Shown: positions 57,242 through 64,000 of the stretch, piece after piece
Position numbering within the stretch: the stretch's first letter is position 1
How the letters are laid out: every line of letters starts with the position of its first letter
NCBI RefSeq assembly: GCF_009862785.1
Contig: NZ_WWHU01000001.1
Location: 372,001-436,000 of the forward strand
Reading direction: 5' to 3'
Source of the DNA: Gordonia sp. SID5947
Lineage (GTDB): Bacteria; Actinomycetota; Actinomycetes; Mycobacteriales; Mycobacteriaceae
Length of the DNA: 64,000 nucleotides
Program-made: the position numbers and the translations under genes
The notes under the pieces: model-generated
Told to the model about the DNA's origin: nothing
Database searches by the model: none
The model's input: only the letters and a program-made list of their open reading frames with translations

Positions 57242-58359
57242 TGCGTCGAACCCTGTTGATCACCAACGATTTCCCACCGCGCCCGGGTGGTATCCAGTCG
57301 TACCTGCAGAACCTGGTCGATCTGCTGCCACCTGAGGAGGTGGTCGTCTACGCACCGCGGTGGCGAGGCCATGAGGAGTTCGACGCCTCGGTGCCCTACA
57401 CGGTGCTACGTCATCGCACGACCCTGATGCTGCCCACGCCGTTTGTCGCCCGCCGGGCCGCGAAGATCATCCGGGCCCACGGCATCTCGACGGTGTGGTT
57501 CGGCGCGGCTGCGCCGTTGGCGGTCCTCGCGCCCGCGATGCGACGGGCCGGGGCCGTCCGGGTCATCGCGAGCACCCATGGCCACGAGGTCGGGTGGTCC
57601 ATGCTGCCGCTCGCGCGTCAGGTGCTGTCGTTCATCGGGCGGAATGTCGATGTCGTCACCTTCGTGAGTCGCTACACGCGGGGACGGTTCGCCTCGGCGT
57701 TCGGTGCACGGGCGGCTCTCGAGTATCTGCCACCCGGGGTCGACACCAGCCGGTTCGCGCCGGATCCACAGGCGCGGCGGCGGATTCGGGAACAGCTCGG
57801 GCTCGGAGACCGTCCGACGGTGCTCTGCCTGTCGAGGCTGGTGCCGCGCAAGGGACAGGATGCATTGATCCGCGCACTGCCGTTGATCCGGCGGGAGATC
57901 GGCGACGTGACCCTGGTGATCGTGGGTGGCGGACCGTACGCGGAGACCCTTCGCGAACTGGTCTCGCAGTACGGGATGACCGACCACGTGGTGTTCACCG
58001 GTTCGGTGTCGTCGGCGGACCTGCCCGCATACCACAACATCGCGGACGTGTTCGCGATGCCGGCGCGGACCCGGGGCCGTGGACTCGATGTCGAAGGGCT
58101 GGGCATCGTCTATCTCGAGGCGTCGGCCACCGGGGTCCCGGTCGTCGCCGGCCAATCGGGCGGTGCGCCGGAGACGGTCGTGGAGGGCGTCACCGGAACC
58201 GTCGTCGACGGCACCGATGTCGACGCGGTGGCCTTCGCGATCACCGCAATCCTCGCGGATCCGGCCGCTGCATCCGAGATGGGCTCGCGGGGGCGTGAGC
58301 ACGCCGTGGAGACGTGGGAGTGGCGGTCGATCGCTGCCCGGCTGCGGCAGCTGCTCTGA
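57241..58359 (+). CDS. pimB: GDP-mannose-dependent phosphatidylinositol mannoside alpha-(1-6)-mannosyltransferase
   Basis: A 372-residue GT4 glycosyltransferase of the GT-B fold. The N-terminus LLITNDFPPRPGGIQSYLQN is the acceptor-side signature, with STHGHEVGWSMLP and PPGVDTSRF following; the C-terminal nucleotide-sugar site has LSRLVPRKGQDALI and GRGLDVEGLGIVYLEASATG. It corresponds to PimB' (Rv2188c), which adds the second mannose to phosphatidylinositol mannoside on the inner membrane face, the base of LM/LAM synthesis. ATG 57241 overlaps the previous stop by one base; an earlier in-frame ATG would only extend into the upstream gene. Confidence 0.95.
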   Translation: MRRTLLITNDFPPRPGGIQSYLQNLVDLLPPEEVVVYAPRWRGHEEFDASVPYTVLRHRTTLMLPTPFVARRAAKIIRAHGISTVWFGAAAPLAVLAPAMRRAGAVRVIASTHGHEVGWSMLPLARQVLSFIGRNVDVVTFVSRYTRGRFASAFGARAALEYLPPGVDTSRFAPDPQARRRIREQLGLGDRPTVLCLSRLVPRKGQDALIRALPLIRREIGDVTLVIVGGGPYAETLRELVSQYGMTDHVVFTGSVSSADLPAYHNIADVFAMPARTRGRGLDVEGLGIVYLEASATGVPVVAGQSGGAPETVVEGVTGTVVDGTDVDAVAFAITAILADPAAASEMGSRGREHAVETWEWRSIAARLRQLL

Positions 58360-58368
58360 GCTGGTGCC

Positions 58369-60171
58369 TCAGCGCGTGTAGATCGCGTCGATGTCGTCGG
58401 CGAACTTCTGGACCACCACGTTGCGCTTCACCTTCAGGGTCGGGGTCATCTCGCCGGTCTCCTCGGTGAAATCGTCCGGCAGGATGCGGAACTTCTTGAT
58501 CGCCTCCGCGTGCGAGACGGTCTTGTTCGCGTCGTCGACCGCGGCCTGGACCTCGGCTCGCAGATCGTCGTCGCCTGCCAGATCTGCGACGCTCGCCGAC
58601 GCGGGCTTGTGGTGGCGGTCCTTCCATGCGGGGAAGGCCTCCGGATCGATCGTGATCAGTGCGGCGATGAAGGGTTTCGCGTCGCCGATGACGAGCGCCT
58701 GCGAGACGAGGGGACTCGACCGGATGACGTCTTCGAGTCCGGCCGGGGACACGTTCTTGCCCCCGGCGGTCACGATCAGTTCCTTCTTCCGGCCGGTGAT
58801 CGTGAGATAGCCGTCGCCGTCGACGCTCCCGAGGTCACCGGTGTGGAACCAGCCGTCCTCGATCGCGGTGTCGGTGGCCTCGGCATTGCGCCAGTAACCG
58901 CCGAACACCACGCCGCCGGACAGCATCACCTCGCCGTCGTCGGCGATTCGTACGCTGTTGCCGGCCAACGGTTTACCCACCGTTCCGACCCGTACCCGGC
59001 CGGGTGTGTTCACGCTGAACGCGGCCGTCGTCTCGGTGAGACCGTACCCCTCGTAGACGGGGATACCGATACCCGAGAAAAAGTGCCCGAGCCGTGCACC
59101 GAGCGGTGCGCCGCCCGATATGGCGAGTTCGCACTCGCCGCCGAGCGCCGCGCGCAGCTTGCCGTAGACGAGCTTGTCGAACACGGCGTGCTTTGCCTTG
59201 AGGAGCAGACCGGCGTCGCCGCGCTCGACCGCCTGGGAGTATTCGACGGCGGCGTCGGCGGCCGCGTCGAAGATGCGTCCCTTGCCCTCGTCGTGGGCCT
59301 TCTGCCGGGCGCTGTTGTAGACCTTCTCGAACACACGGGGCACGGACAGGATCAGCGACGGCTTGAACACCGCGAACTCCGGCACCAGATTCGGGATGTC
59401 GTTGGTGTAGCCGATCTCCACGCCCGCCTCGATGGCGACCAGGTTGATGGCCCGCGCGAGCACATGTGCCATCGGGAGGAACATGAGCAACCGCTTGCCG
59501 GGACCGAGCAACGTGCGCATGTTGCCCTCGAGGACGCCATAGACCTCGGAGAGGAGATTGCTGTGGCTGAGCATGCAGCCTTTGGGCCGGCCGGTGGTGC
59601 CCGAGGTGTAGATCAGGGTGGCGGGGTCGGCGGCGGTGACGGTCGCGCGACGCTTGGTCACCTCGTCGTCGTGGATGTCGGCGCCGGCGGCCTCGAGAGC
59701 GGCGATGGCACCGGTCTCGCCGTCTGCTCCGTCGATCTGGAAGACCTTGACATCCGCGAGGTTCTCGATCCCGTCGAAGATCGCGCGATGCCCGGCATCC
59801 TCCAGGACGATCGCGGTGGCACCGGAGTCCCGCATGATCCAATCGATCTGCGGTCCCGATGACGAATCGTAGATCGGTACCGGAATCGCCCCGGCCGACC
59901 AGATGGCGAAGTCGATCAAGGTCCATTCGGGGCGGGTACGCGACAAGATCGCCACGCGGTCGCCGGGAGCGATGCCCTCGGCGATCAGCCCCTTGGCGAG
60001 GGCCGTGATCTGTGCCGCGACATCGCCCGCGCGCACCGGTGCCCAGTCGGCACCTTCTTTGCGGCGGAACACCGTTTTGTCGGGTTCTCGCTCGGCGATG
60101 CCGAAGATGATGTCGGTACAGTCGGCGTTCTCGGGGACAGAAAATCGTGCGGGAACGCTGAACTCACTCAT
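58369..60171 (-). CDS. fadD15: Long-chain fatty acyl-CoA synthetase FadD15
   Basis: A 600-residue AMP-forming ligase, the same length as M. tuberculosis FadD15 (Rv2187). The adenylate motif LIYTSGTTGRPKG, YEGYGLTETTAAFSVN, WFHTGDLGSVDGDGYLTITG and the catalytic-lysine end LKVKRNVVVQKF are present. It activates long-chain fatty acids with ATP and CoA. ATG 60171 is supported by AAAGGTG upstream; the frame is open further but crosses the divergent promoter region (60172-60304, no gene visible). Confidence 0.95.
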   Translation of the reverse strand: MSEFSVPARFSVPENADCTDIIFGIAEREPDKTVFRRKEGADWAPVRAGDVAAQITALAKGLIAEGIAPGDRVAILSRTRPEWTLIDFAIWSAGAIPVPIYDSSSGPQIDWIMRDSGATAIVLEDAGHRAIFDGIENLADVKVFQIDGADGETGAIAALEAAGADIHDDEVTKRRATVTAADPATLIYTSGTTGRPKGCMLSHSNLLSEVYGVLEGNMRTLLGPGKRLLMFLPMAHVLARAINLVAIEAGVEIGYTNDIPNLVPEFAVFKPSLILSVPRVFEKVYNSARQKAHDEGKGRIFDAAADAAVEYSQAVERGDAGLLLKAKHAVFDKLVYGKLRAALGGECELAISGGAPLGARLGHFFSGIGIPVYEGYGLTETTAAFSVNTPGRVRVGTVGKPLAGNSVRIADDGEVMLSGGVVFGGYWRNAEATDTAIEDGWFHTGDLGSVDGDGYLTITGRKKELIVTAGGKNVSPAGLEDVIRSSPLVSQALVIGDAKPFIAALITIDPEAFPAWKDRHHKPASASVADLAGDDDLRAEVQAAVDDANKTVSHAEAIKKFRILPDDFTEETGEMTPTLKVKRNVVVQKFADDIDAIYTR

Positions 60172-60304
60172 CGAGGCACCTTTCGCATGCAACTTCTCGC
60201 CATCGATGGTATCGCTGCCTCCGACGTGACCGGGGGCACGTTCGCCGACCTCGTCTGGCGAGGTCGCTGTCCCGGCGTCGGCCGAGTATGTGAAGCTAGT
60301 GAAC

Positions 60305-60718
60305 GTGACGAGCATTCAGGTGGCCGATGAGACCTTCATCGCCGCCGCACCGTCGTTGGTGACGGAGGTGGTCGGGAGCCGGGCCGACTGGCGCCGGTGG
60401 TGGCCCGACCTCCGCCTGACCGTGACCGAGGAGCGGGGGGCGCAGGGTGTGCGATGGCGTGTGGAGGGTCCGCTGGCAGGCACCATGGAGATCTGGTGCG
60501 AGCCGGTGATGGACGGTTTCGTGCTGCATTATTTCCTGCATGCGGAGCCCACGGCCGATCTGCCGGCCGAGGGGCGGGCCCGTGCCGTGTACCTCGCCGA
60601 CGCGAACCGTGAACGCCGTGCAGCCGGCAAGCTGATGTCGTTCGAGGTGAAGGATCGTCTCGAGTCCGGCCGCGCAGTGGGCGGCCCGGCCATCGGTGAT
60701 GACCGGGTGGCGATCTGA
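60305..60718 (+). CDS. SRPBCC (polyketide cyclase-like) family protein
   Basis: A 137-residue helix-grip-fold protein, Rv2186c in gene order. VTSIQVADETFIAAAPSLV starts the fold, with WRRWWPDLRLTVTEERGAQG, GTMEIWCEPVMDGFVLHYFL and a C-terminal helix. Such proteins enclose a hydrophobic pocket that binds lipids or other small ligands. GTG 60305 is preferred over GTG 60290 because it leaves only a short tail before the first strand. It overlaps the next SRPBCC gene by one base. Confidence 0.83.
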   Translation: MTSIQVADETFIAAAPSLVTEVVGSRADWRRWWPDLRLTVTEERGAQGVRWRVEGPLAGTMEIWCEPVMDGFVLHYFLHAEPTADLPAEGRARAVYLADANRERRAAGKLMSFEVKDRLESGRAVGGPAIGDDRVAI

Positions 60719-61155
60719 TGGCCGAACACACCGAACGTTCCATCGTCATCAACGCCGACGCCGACGACATCATGGCGGTGATCGCCGATTTCGAGCACTA
60801 TCCCGACTGGGTCTCGGCCGCGCGTGAGGTGGAGGTGACCGAGTACGGCGCGGGCGGTAGGCCCAGCGAGGTGCGGTTCGTGCTCGACGCCGGGGTGCTG
60901 CAGGACACCTATGTCCTGTCCTACGAGTGGGAGACCGACGGACGTGCGGTCTCGTGGCGGTTGGTGAGCAGTGATCTGCAGCGCGATCAGCGCGGCCGCT
61001 ACGTTCTCGCGCAGCAGGTCCCGGGCTCCACGAAGGTCACATACGAATTGATGGTCGATCTGTTGGTGCCGATGATCGGTCAGCTGAAGCGCCGCGCGGA
61101 GAAGGCGATCACCGAGGCGGCACTGAACGATCTGAAGAAGAGGGTCGAAGGCTGA
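60718..61155 (+). CDS. SRPBCC family lipid/ligand-binding protein
   Basis: A 145-residue protein, the counterpart of Rv2185c (144 residues). Conserved parts are INADADDIMAVIADFEHYPD, VSAAREVEVTEYGAGG, TYVLSYEWETDG, TYELMVDLLVPMIGQLKRRA and LNDLKKRVEG. It belongs to the START-like cyclase/dehydrase superfamily; no catalytic residue can be assigned. The position between fadD15 and plsC homologues suggests handling of a fatty-acyl or envelope-lipid ligand (inference). Confidence 0.9.
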   Translation: MAEHTERSIVINADADDIMAVIADFEHYPDWVSAAREVEVTEYGAGGRPSEVRFVLDAGVLQDTYVLSYEWETDGRAVSWRLVSSDLQRDQRGRYVLAQQVPGSTKVTYELMVDLLVPMIGQLKRRAEKAITEAALNDLKKRVEG

Positions 61156-61175
61156 TCGATCTCACGCCCATCCAT

Positions 61176-62384
61176 GTGGTGATCGGGCCGGGTGGCGCCG
61201 GGGTCTCGGTGACCGCGGCCTCGGGAGCCCTGAGCCGGTCCGGGCACCACCGGTCCGGTGGTGCCCGATCCGTCGCGGTTCCGGAACAAGACACCCTGCT
61301 GATCACCGTCGACCGGTGCTCGCCGACGGCCGATCTGCTGGGGGTGTTCCGGCAGCCCGACGAGCCCGTCGCGGTGTCGGCGCGACTGCACCTGCTGTCA
61401 CTCGACCGCCTGGTGCTCCTCGAGCGGACCTGGTCGACGTTCACGGCGGTCCTGACCGAAACGGTCGCGCGCTCCAAGGTGGCGTTGCCGGGCGTGGGTT
61501 CGGTTGCCGACATCGACGCCGGAGAACTCTCTACGCTCCCCGGCGTGGAGGACTTCCTGGTCCTGCGCCGCATCCGCGACGAAGCGGTCAGCGGTCAGTG
61601 GCGTCGAATCGTGGTCGACGCGTCCGGTCTCGGCGATCCGTTCGAATTCCTGAGGGCGGCGTCGGTGCTCAGTCAGGCGCTGAATCGGTTGTGGCCCAGG
61701 CATCGTCGGCTCGCCGCCGCGGCGGAGCGACCGGTGATGGCCCAGCTGACCGCGGCCGTCGACGCGATCGACCGGGACTGTGTGGACGTCACCGAGCTCG
61801 TCACCGACCCCCACGCGGTCGCGATGCACGTTGTCGTCGGGGCGGATCACCGCGGCGAACATGCGCTCCCACACCTGCTGGCCACGGTCGACGTCATGGG
61901 ACTCGCGTTGCGATCGGTGATGATCAACCACGGGGTCGGAGCCGGTCACGAGGCCGGGGAGGACGGCGCCCGGGTGGACCGTCTGCGCGCTGCGGTGGGC
62001 GACGACGTCGAGGTCGCCGAACTACCCCGTCTCGACGTCCCGATCGACCGTGCCGCGCGGCTGCGCAAACTCGGCGTCGGGCTACCGGTGCCGAACGGCC
62101 GGCCGTTCGGGTCGGGCGCGGCCCAGGTGACGGAGGCGACCGACGGCGGGTCGGGCACCGCGCGTGTGTACGAACTGTCCTGGCGTCAGCGACTTCCCGA
62201 TCCGGACGGTCTGCAGCTCGGACGCTCCGGCGACGACCTGCTGGTGACGGTCGGCGGATTCCGGCATCCGGTGCGCCTACCCTCGGTTCTGCGGCGCTGT
62301 GTGGTCGTCGACGCGATGTGGGACGGTGCCGAGCTGACGGTCCGGTTCATGCCGGATCCGGCATTGTGGCCGCAGGGCCGCTGA
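61176..62384 (+). CDS. ArsA/GET3-like P-loop protein (Rv2184c-like) with degenerate Walker A
   Basis: A 402-residue soluble protein in the place of Rv2184c, annotated there as ArsA-like. At the N-terminus VVIGPGGAGVSVTAASGALS stands where ArsA proteins have a GKGGVGKST-type loop, but the invariant lysine is missing. WRRIVVDASGLGDPFEFLR resembles the Walker B region and LRSVMINHGV the switch. The C-terminus RLPSVLRRCVVVDAM with TVRFMPDPALWPQ resembles the small beta domain of ArsA-like proteins. ATP binding is thus doubtful. The start could be slightly upstream, but only CTG is available there. Confidence 0.75.
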   Translation: MVIGPGGAGVSVTAASGALSRSGHHRSGGARSVAVPEQDTLLITVDRCSPTADLLGVFRQPDEPVAVSARLHLLSLDRLVLLERTWSTFTAVLTETVARSKVALPGVGSVADIDAGELSTLPGVEDFLVLRRIRDEAVSGQWRRIVVDASGLGDPFEFLRAASVLSQALNRLWPRHRRLAAAAERPVMAQLTAAVDAIDRDCVDVTELVTDPHAVAMHVVVGADHRGEHALPHLLATVDVMGLALRSVMINHGVGAGHEAGEDGARVDRLRAAVGDDVEVAELPRLDVPIDRAARLRKLGVGLPVPNGRPFGSGAAQVTEATDGGSGTARVYELSWRQRLPDPDGLQLGRSGDDLLVTVGGFRHPVRLPSVLRRCVVVDAMWDGAELTVRFMPDPALWPQGR

Positions 62385-62463
62385 CGTCGGACAGTCCGCC
62401 GCGAAGCGTCGTGGCAGACGTCTCGCGTACACTACTGCCGGACCGGACAGGAGAGCTGCCCAC

Positions 62464-62880
62464 ATGACCTCGGACGACACGACCGGACCCGGCGACGACA
62501 ACGTCGCAGGCCACGCCCGTGGCGCCACGGGTGACCCGGTGCGGGACTTCCTCCTCGGCGTCGCGGCGCAGATCGATCAACTCGCCGCACTGTTCGGTGG
62601 GACCGGACAGCGCTCGACCGGCCAGCACGCCGCAGCAGCGACGGCGGGGGTGTCCGCGGACACGGGCGCATTCGCCGATCTCGCCGGTGACATCACCGCG
62701 TTGCTCGCCGAACTCGGAGATCTGCTGGCCCGTCTGCTCGCCGCCCTGATCGCGGTGCTCGAGGCGATGGCCGACGCGGTGCGATCGTCGCCGGCGGCCA
62801 CCGCCGATGCGCCCCAGCACTACCAGCCGATCGCGGTTCGCATCGATGTGCGGCGGCCCGAGCCGGAGGGCGAGATCTGA
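62464..62880 (+). CDS. Small Ala-rich protein (Rv2183c-like by position)
   Basis: A 138-residue protein starting at ATG 62464 with GGAGAG 10 bases upstream. The middle has an amphipathic or membrane-prone helix: FADLAGDITALLAELGDLLA followed by RLLAALIAVLEAMADAV. The ends are hydrophilic. No domain was recognised. Its stop overlaps the ROK kinase start (TGATG), so the two are co-translated. The gene matches Rv2183c only by position. Confidence 0.72.
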   Translation: MTSDDTTGPGDDNVAGHARGATGDPVRDFLLGVAAQIDQLAALFGGTGQRSTGQHAAAATAGVSADTGAFADLAGDITALLAELGDLLARLLAALIAVLEAMADAVRSSPAATADAPQHYQPIAVRIDVRRPEPEGEI

Positions 62881-63857
62881 TGGGAGACTTGACGATCGGC
62901 ATCGACATCGGCGGCACGAGTGTGCGCGCGTCGGTGGTCGACGACCATGGCGCGATGCTGGACACCCTGCGCGCGGCCACGCCGCCGACGACGAGCGCGC
63001 TCGAACACTGCCTCGACCGCCTGGTCGGTGAACTCACCTCGAGGTGGGCGGCGAAGGCTGTCGGACTGGCGATCGCGGGATTCCTCACCCCCGACCGCCG
63101 CGTGGTGCGATTCGCGCCGCACCTGCCGTGGCGGGAGGCCACGGTCGCCGAGGACATGACGTCGCGGATCGGTGTCCCCGTCGTCGCCGAGCACGACGCG
63201 AACGCCGCCGCGGTGGCGGAGTGGCGGTTCGGGGCTGCGGCACGCGGCAAGAATTCGCTGGTGCTCGCCATCGGTACCGGGATCGGGGCGGGGCTGCTGC
63301 TCGACGGCGAGATCTATCGCGGAAGTTTCGGGGTCGCGCCCGAACTCGGACATCTGACAGTGGTCCCGAACGGTCGCGTGTGCTCGTGCGGCAAGCTCGG
63401 ATGTTGGGAAAGATACTGCAGCGGTACGGCTTTGGTTGATACCGTGCTGGAGTTGCTCGCCGACGGCGATTGGGGGCGCAGTCAGCTGGCCGCGGACGTG
63501 GCCGCCGATCCCGGCTCCCTGACCGGGCGTCGGGTGGCGGGCGCTGCCGCGGATGGGGATGCGGTCGCGATCGCGGCGTTCGCCCAATTCGCCGCATCGC
63601 TGGGACAGGGGCTCGCGATGATCGCGGACATCTTCGACCCGGATCTCATCGTGCTCGCGGGCGGTGTCGGCGCGGCGTCCGGCCTGTTCCTCGACGAGGC
63701 GCGCGAACACTATGCACGGCTGGTGACCGGCGCCGGCCATCGACAGCTCGCCCGTATCCGCGGCACCCAACTCGGCGAGAGTGCCGGCGTGGTGGGCGCG
63801 GCAGAAGTTGCGCGACAAGCAATCAGGGCGCAGGCCGGGGAGACGCTACGCAGCTGA
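62880..63857 (+). CDS. ROK family sugar kinase (glucokinase-like)
   Basis: A 325-residue ROK protein without an N-terminal helix-turn-helix, so a kinase rather than a repressor. The phosphate loop is IGIDIGGTSVRASVVDD, the catalytic base is in VVAEHDANAAAVAEW, IGTGIGAGLLLDGEIYRGS follows, and the structural zinc motif CSCGKLGCWE has Cys168, Cys170 and Cys175. Glucose or a related sugar is the probable substrate. No ROK gene is present between the matching M. tuberculosis genes as I recall, so this may be lineage-specific there. Confidence 0.9.
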   Translation: MGDLTIGIDIGGTSVRASVVDDHGAMLDTLRAATPPTTSALEHCLDRLVGELTSRWAAKAVGLAIAGFLTPDRRVVRFAPHLPWREATVAEDMTSRIGVPVVAEHDANAAAVAEWRFGAAARGKNSLVLAIGTGIGAGLLLDGEIYRGSFGVAPELGHLTVVPNGRVCSCGKLGCWERYCSGTALVDTVLELLADGDWGRSQLAADVAADPGSLTGRRVAGAAADGDAVAIAAFAQFAASLGQGLAMIADIFDPDLIVLAGGVGAASGLFLDEAREHYARLVTGAGHRQLARIRGTQLGESAGVVGAAEVARQAIRAQAGETLRS

Positions 63858-63928
63858 ACCTGAGGATGTGTATCGTTTCTGCGGGTAAGGTCTGAGGCGG
63901 TGGCGATAGGCGAGATTCGGAGTCTTCG

Positions 63929-64000
63929 ATGTGGTACTACACCTTCAAATTTGTATTGTTGGGACCGTTCCTCCGCCTCATCGGCCGGCCGAAGGTCGAA
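63929..64000 (+). CDS. 1-acyl-sn-glycerol-3-phosphate acyltransferase (PlsC), 5' end only
   Basis: The last 24 codons of the window read MWYYTFKFVLLGPFLRLIGR and then PKVE, matching the characteristic start of the actinobacterial PlsC proteins next to this locus (Rv2182c). The enzyme acylates lysophosphatidic acid at the membrane. The catalytic HxxxxD motif is beyond the window edge. The 71-base gap before it shows nothing else. Confidence 0.8.
   Translation, partial: MWYYTFKFVLLGPFLRLIGRPKVE

Overview
The window is a gene-dense, high-GC chromosomal segment of a mycolic-acid-type actinobacterium. GTG starts are common, most neighbours overlap by 1-8 bases, and there are no tRNA or rRNA genes, IS elements, prophage or CRISPR. 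Gene order follows the Mycobacterium tuberculosis interval Rv2226 to Rv2182c almost throughout, but with extra genes. This and the accessory content suggest a Gordonia-like or related Corynebacteriales genome; that is inference, since no marker gene is present.

Layout. 1-5030: CYTH/CHAD protein (cut by the left edge), prolyl aminopeptidase, panB, CaeA-like secreted hydrolase. 5115-9519: glnA2 and glnE. 9516-14500: accessory genes (membrane EEP phosphatase, heme oxygenase, small membrane proteins, TetR/MFS pair). 14597-16930: glnA1 with a GlnR-type operator and a strong terminator, then an RDD membrane protein. 16945-23726: a cassette of ethanolamine-type permease, GlnA4-like gamma-glutamyl ligase, gamma-glutamyl hydrolase, aldehyde dehydrogenase, SDR and GntR regulator, which looks like a pathway taking an amino alcohol through gamma-glutamyl intermediates. 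23760-28943: DUF4191, lipA, lipB, SDR39U1-type protein and the lipoylated E2 (dlaT), i.e. lipoate synthesis plus its client. 29135-39141: pepA, gcvT, ilvE, cobS, a CobU-CobT fusion, DUF3043, glycerate kinase, an A-type Fe-S carrier and adenosine kinase. 39183-49048: asnB and the respiratory bcc-aa3 genes (ctaC, ctaF, qcrB, qcrA, qcrC, ctaE) with a PAP2-lipid kinase fusion between them. 49184-57241: trpD, an Lrp ligand domain, a DEDDh/GIY-YIG repair protein behind a LexA-type box, and two NlpC/P60 hydrolases, the first behind a c-di-AMP riboswitch. 57241-64000: pimB', fadD15, two SRPBCC proteins, an ArsA-like protein, a ROK kinase and the start of plsC, an envelope-lipid neighbourhood.

A caution for any user: at least seven genes (the small gene at 14316, pepA, ilvE, glycerate kinase, the Lrp ligand domain, the second NlpC/P60 protein and the HExxH lipoprotein) and probably two more (MFS C-terminus, CobU N-terminus) are broken by the same kind of lesion, one base missing from a G or C run that now has 4-5 bases. 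Restoring one base gives proteins of the expected family length each time. This looks like homopolymer under-calling in the sequence rather than true gene decay. Restored coordinates are given for the affected genes, except the MFS gene, where the observed open frame is listed.
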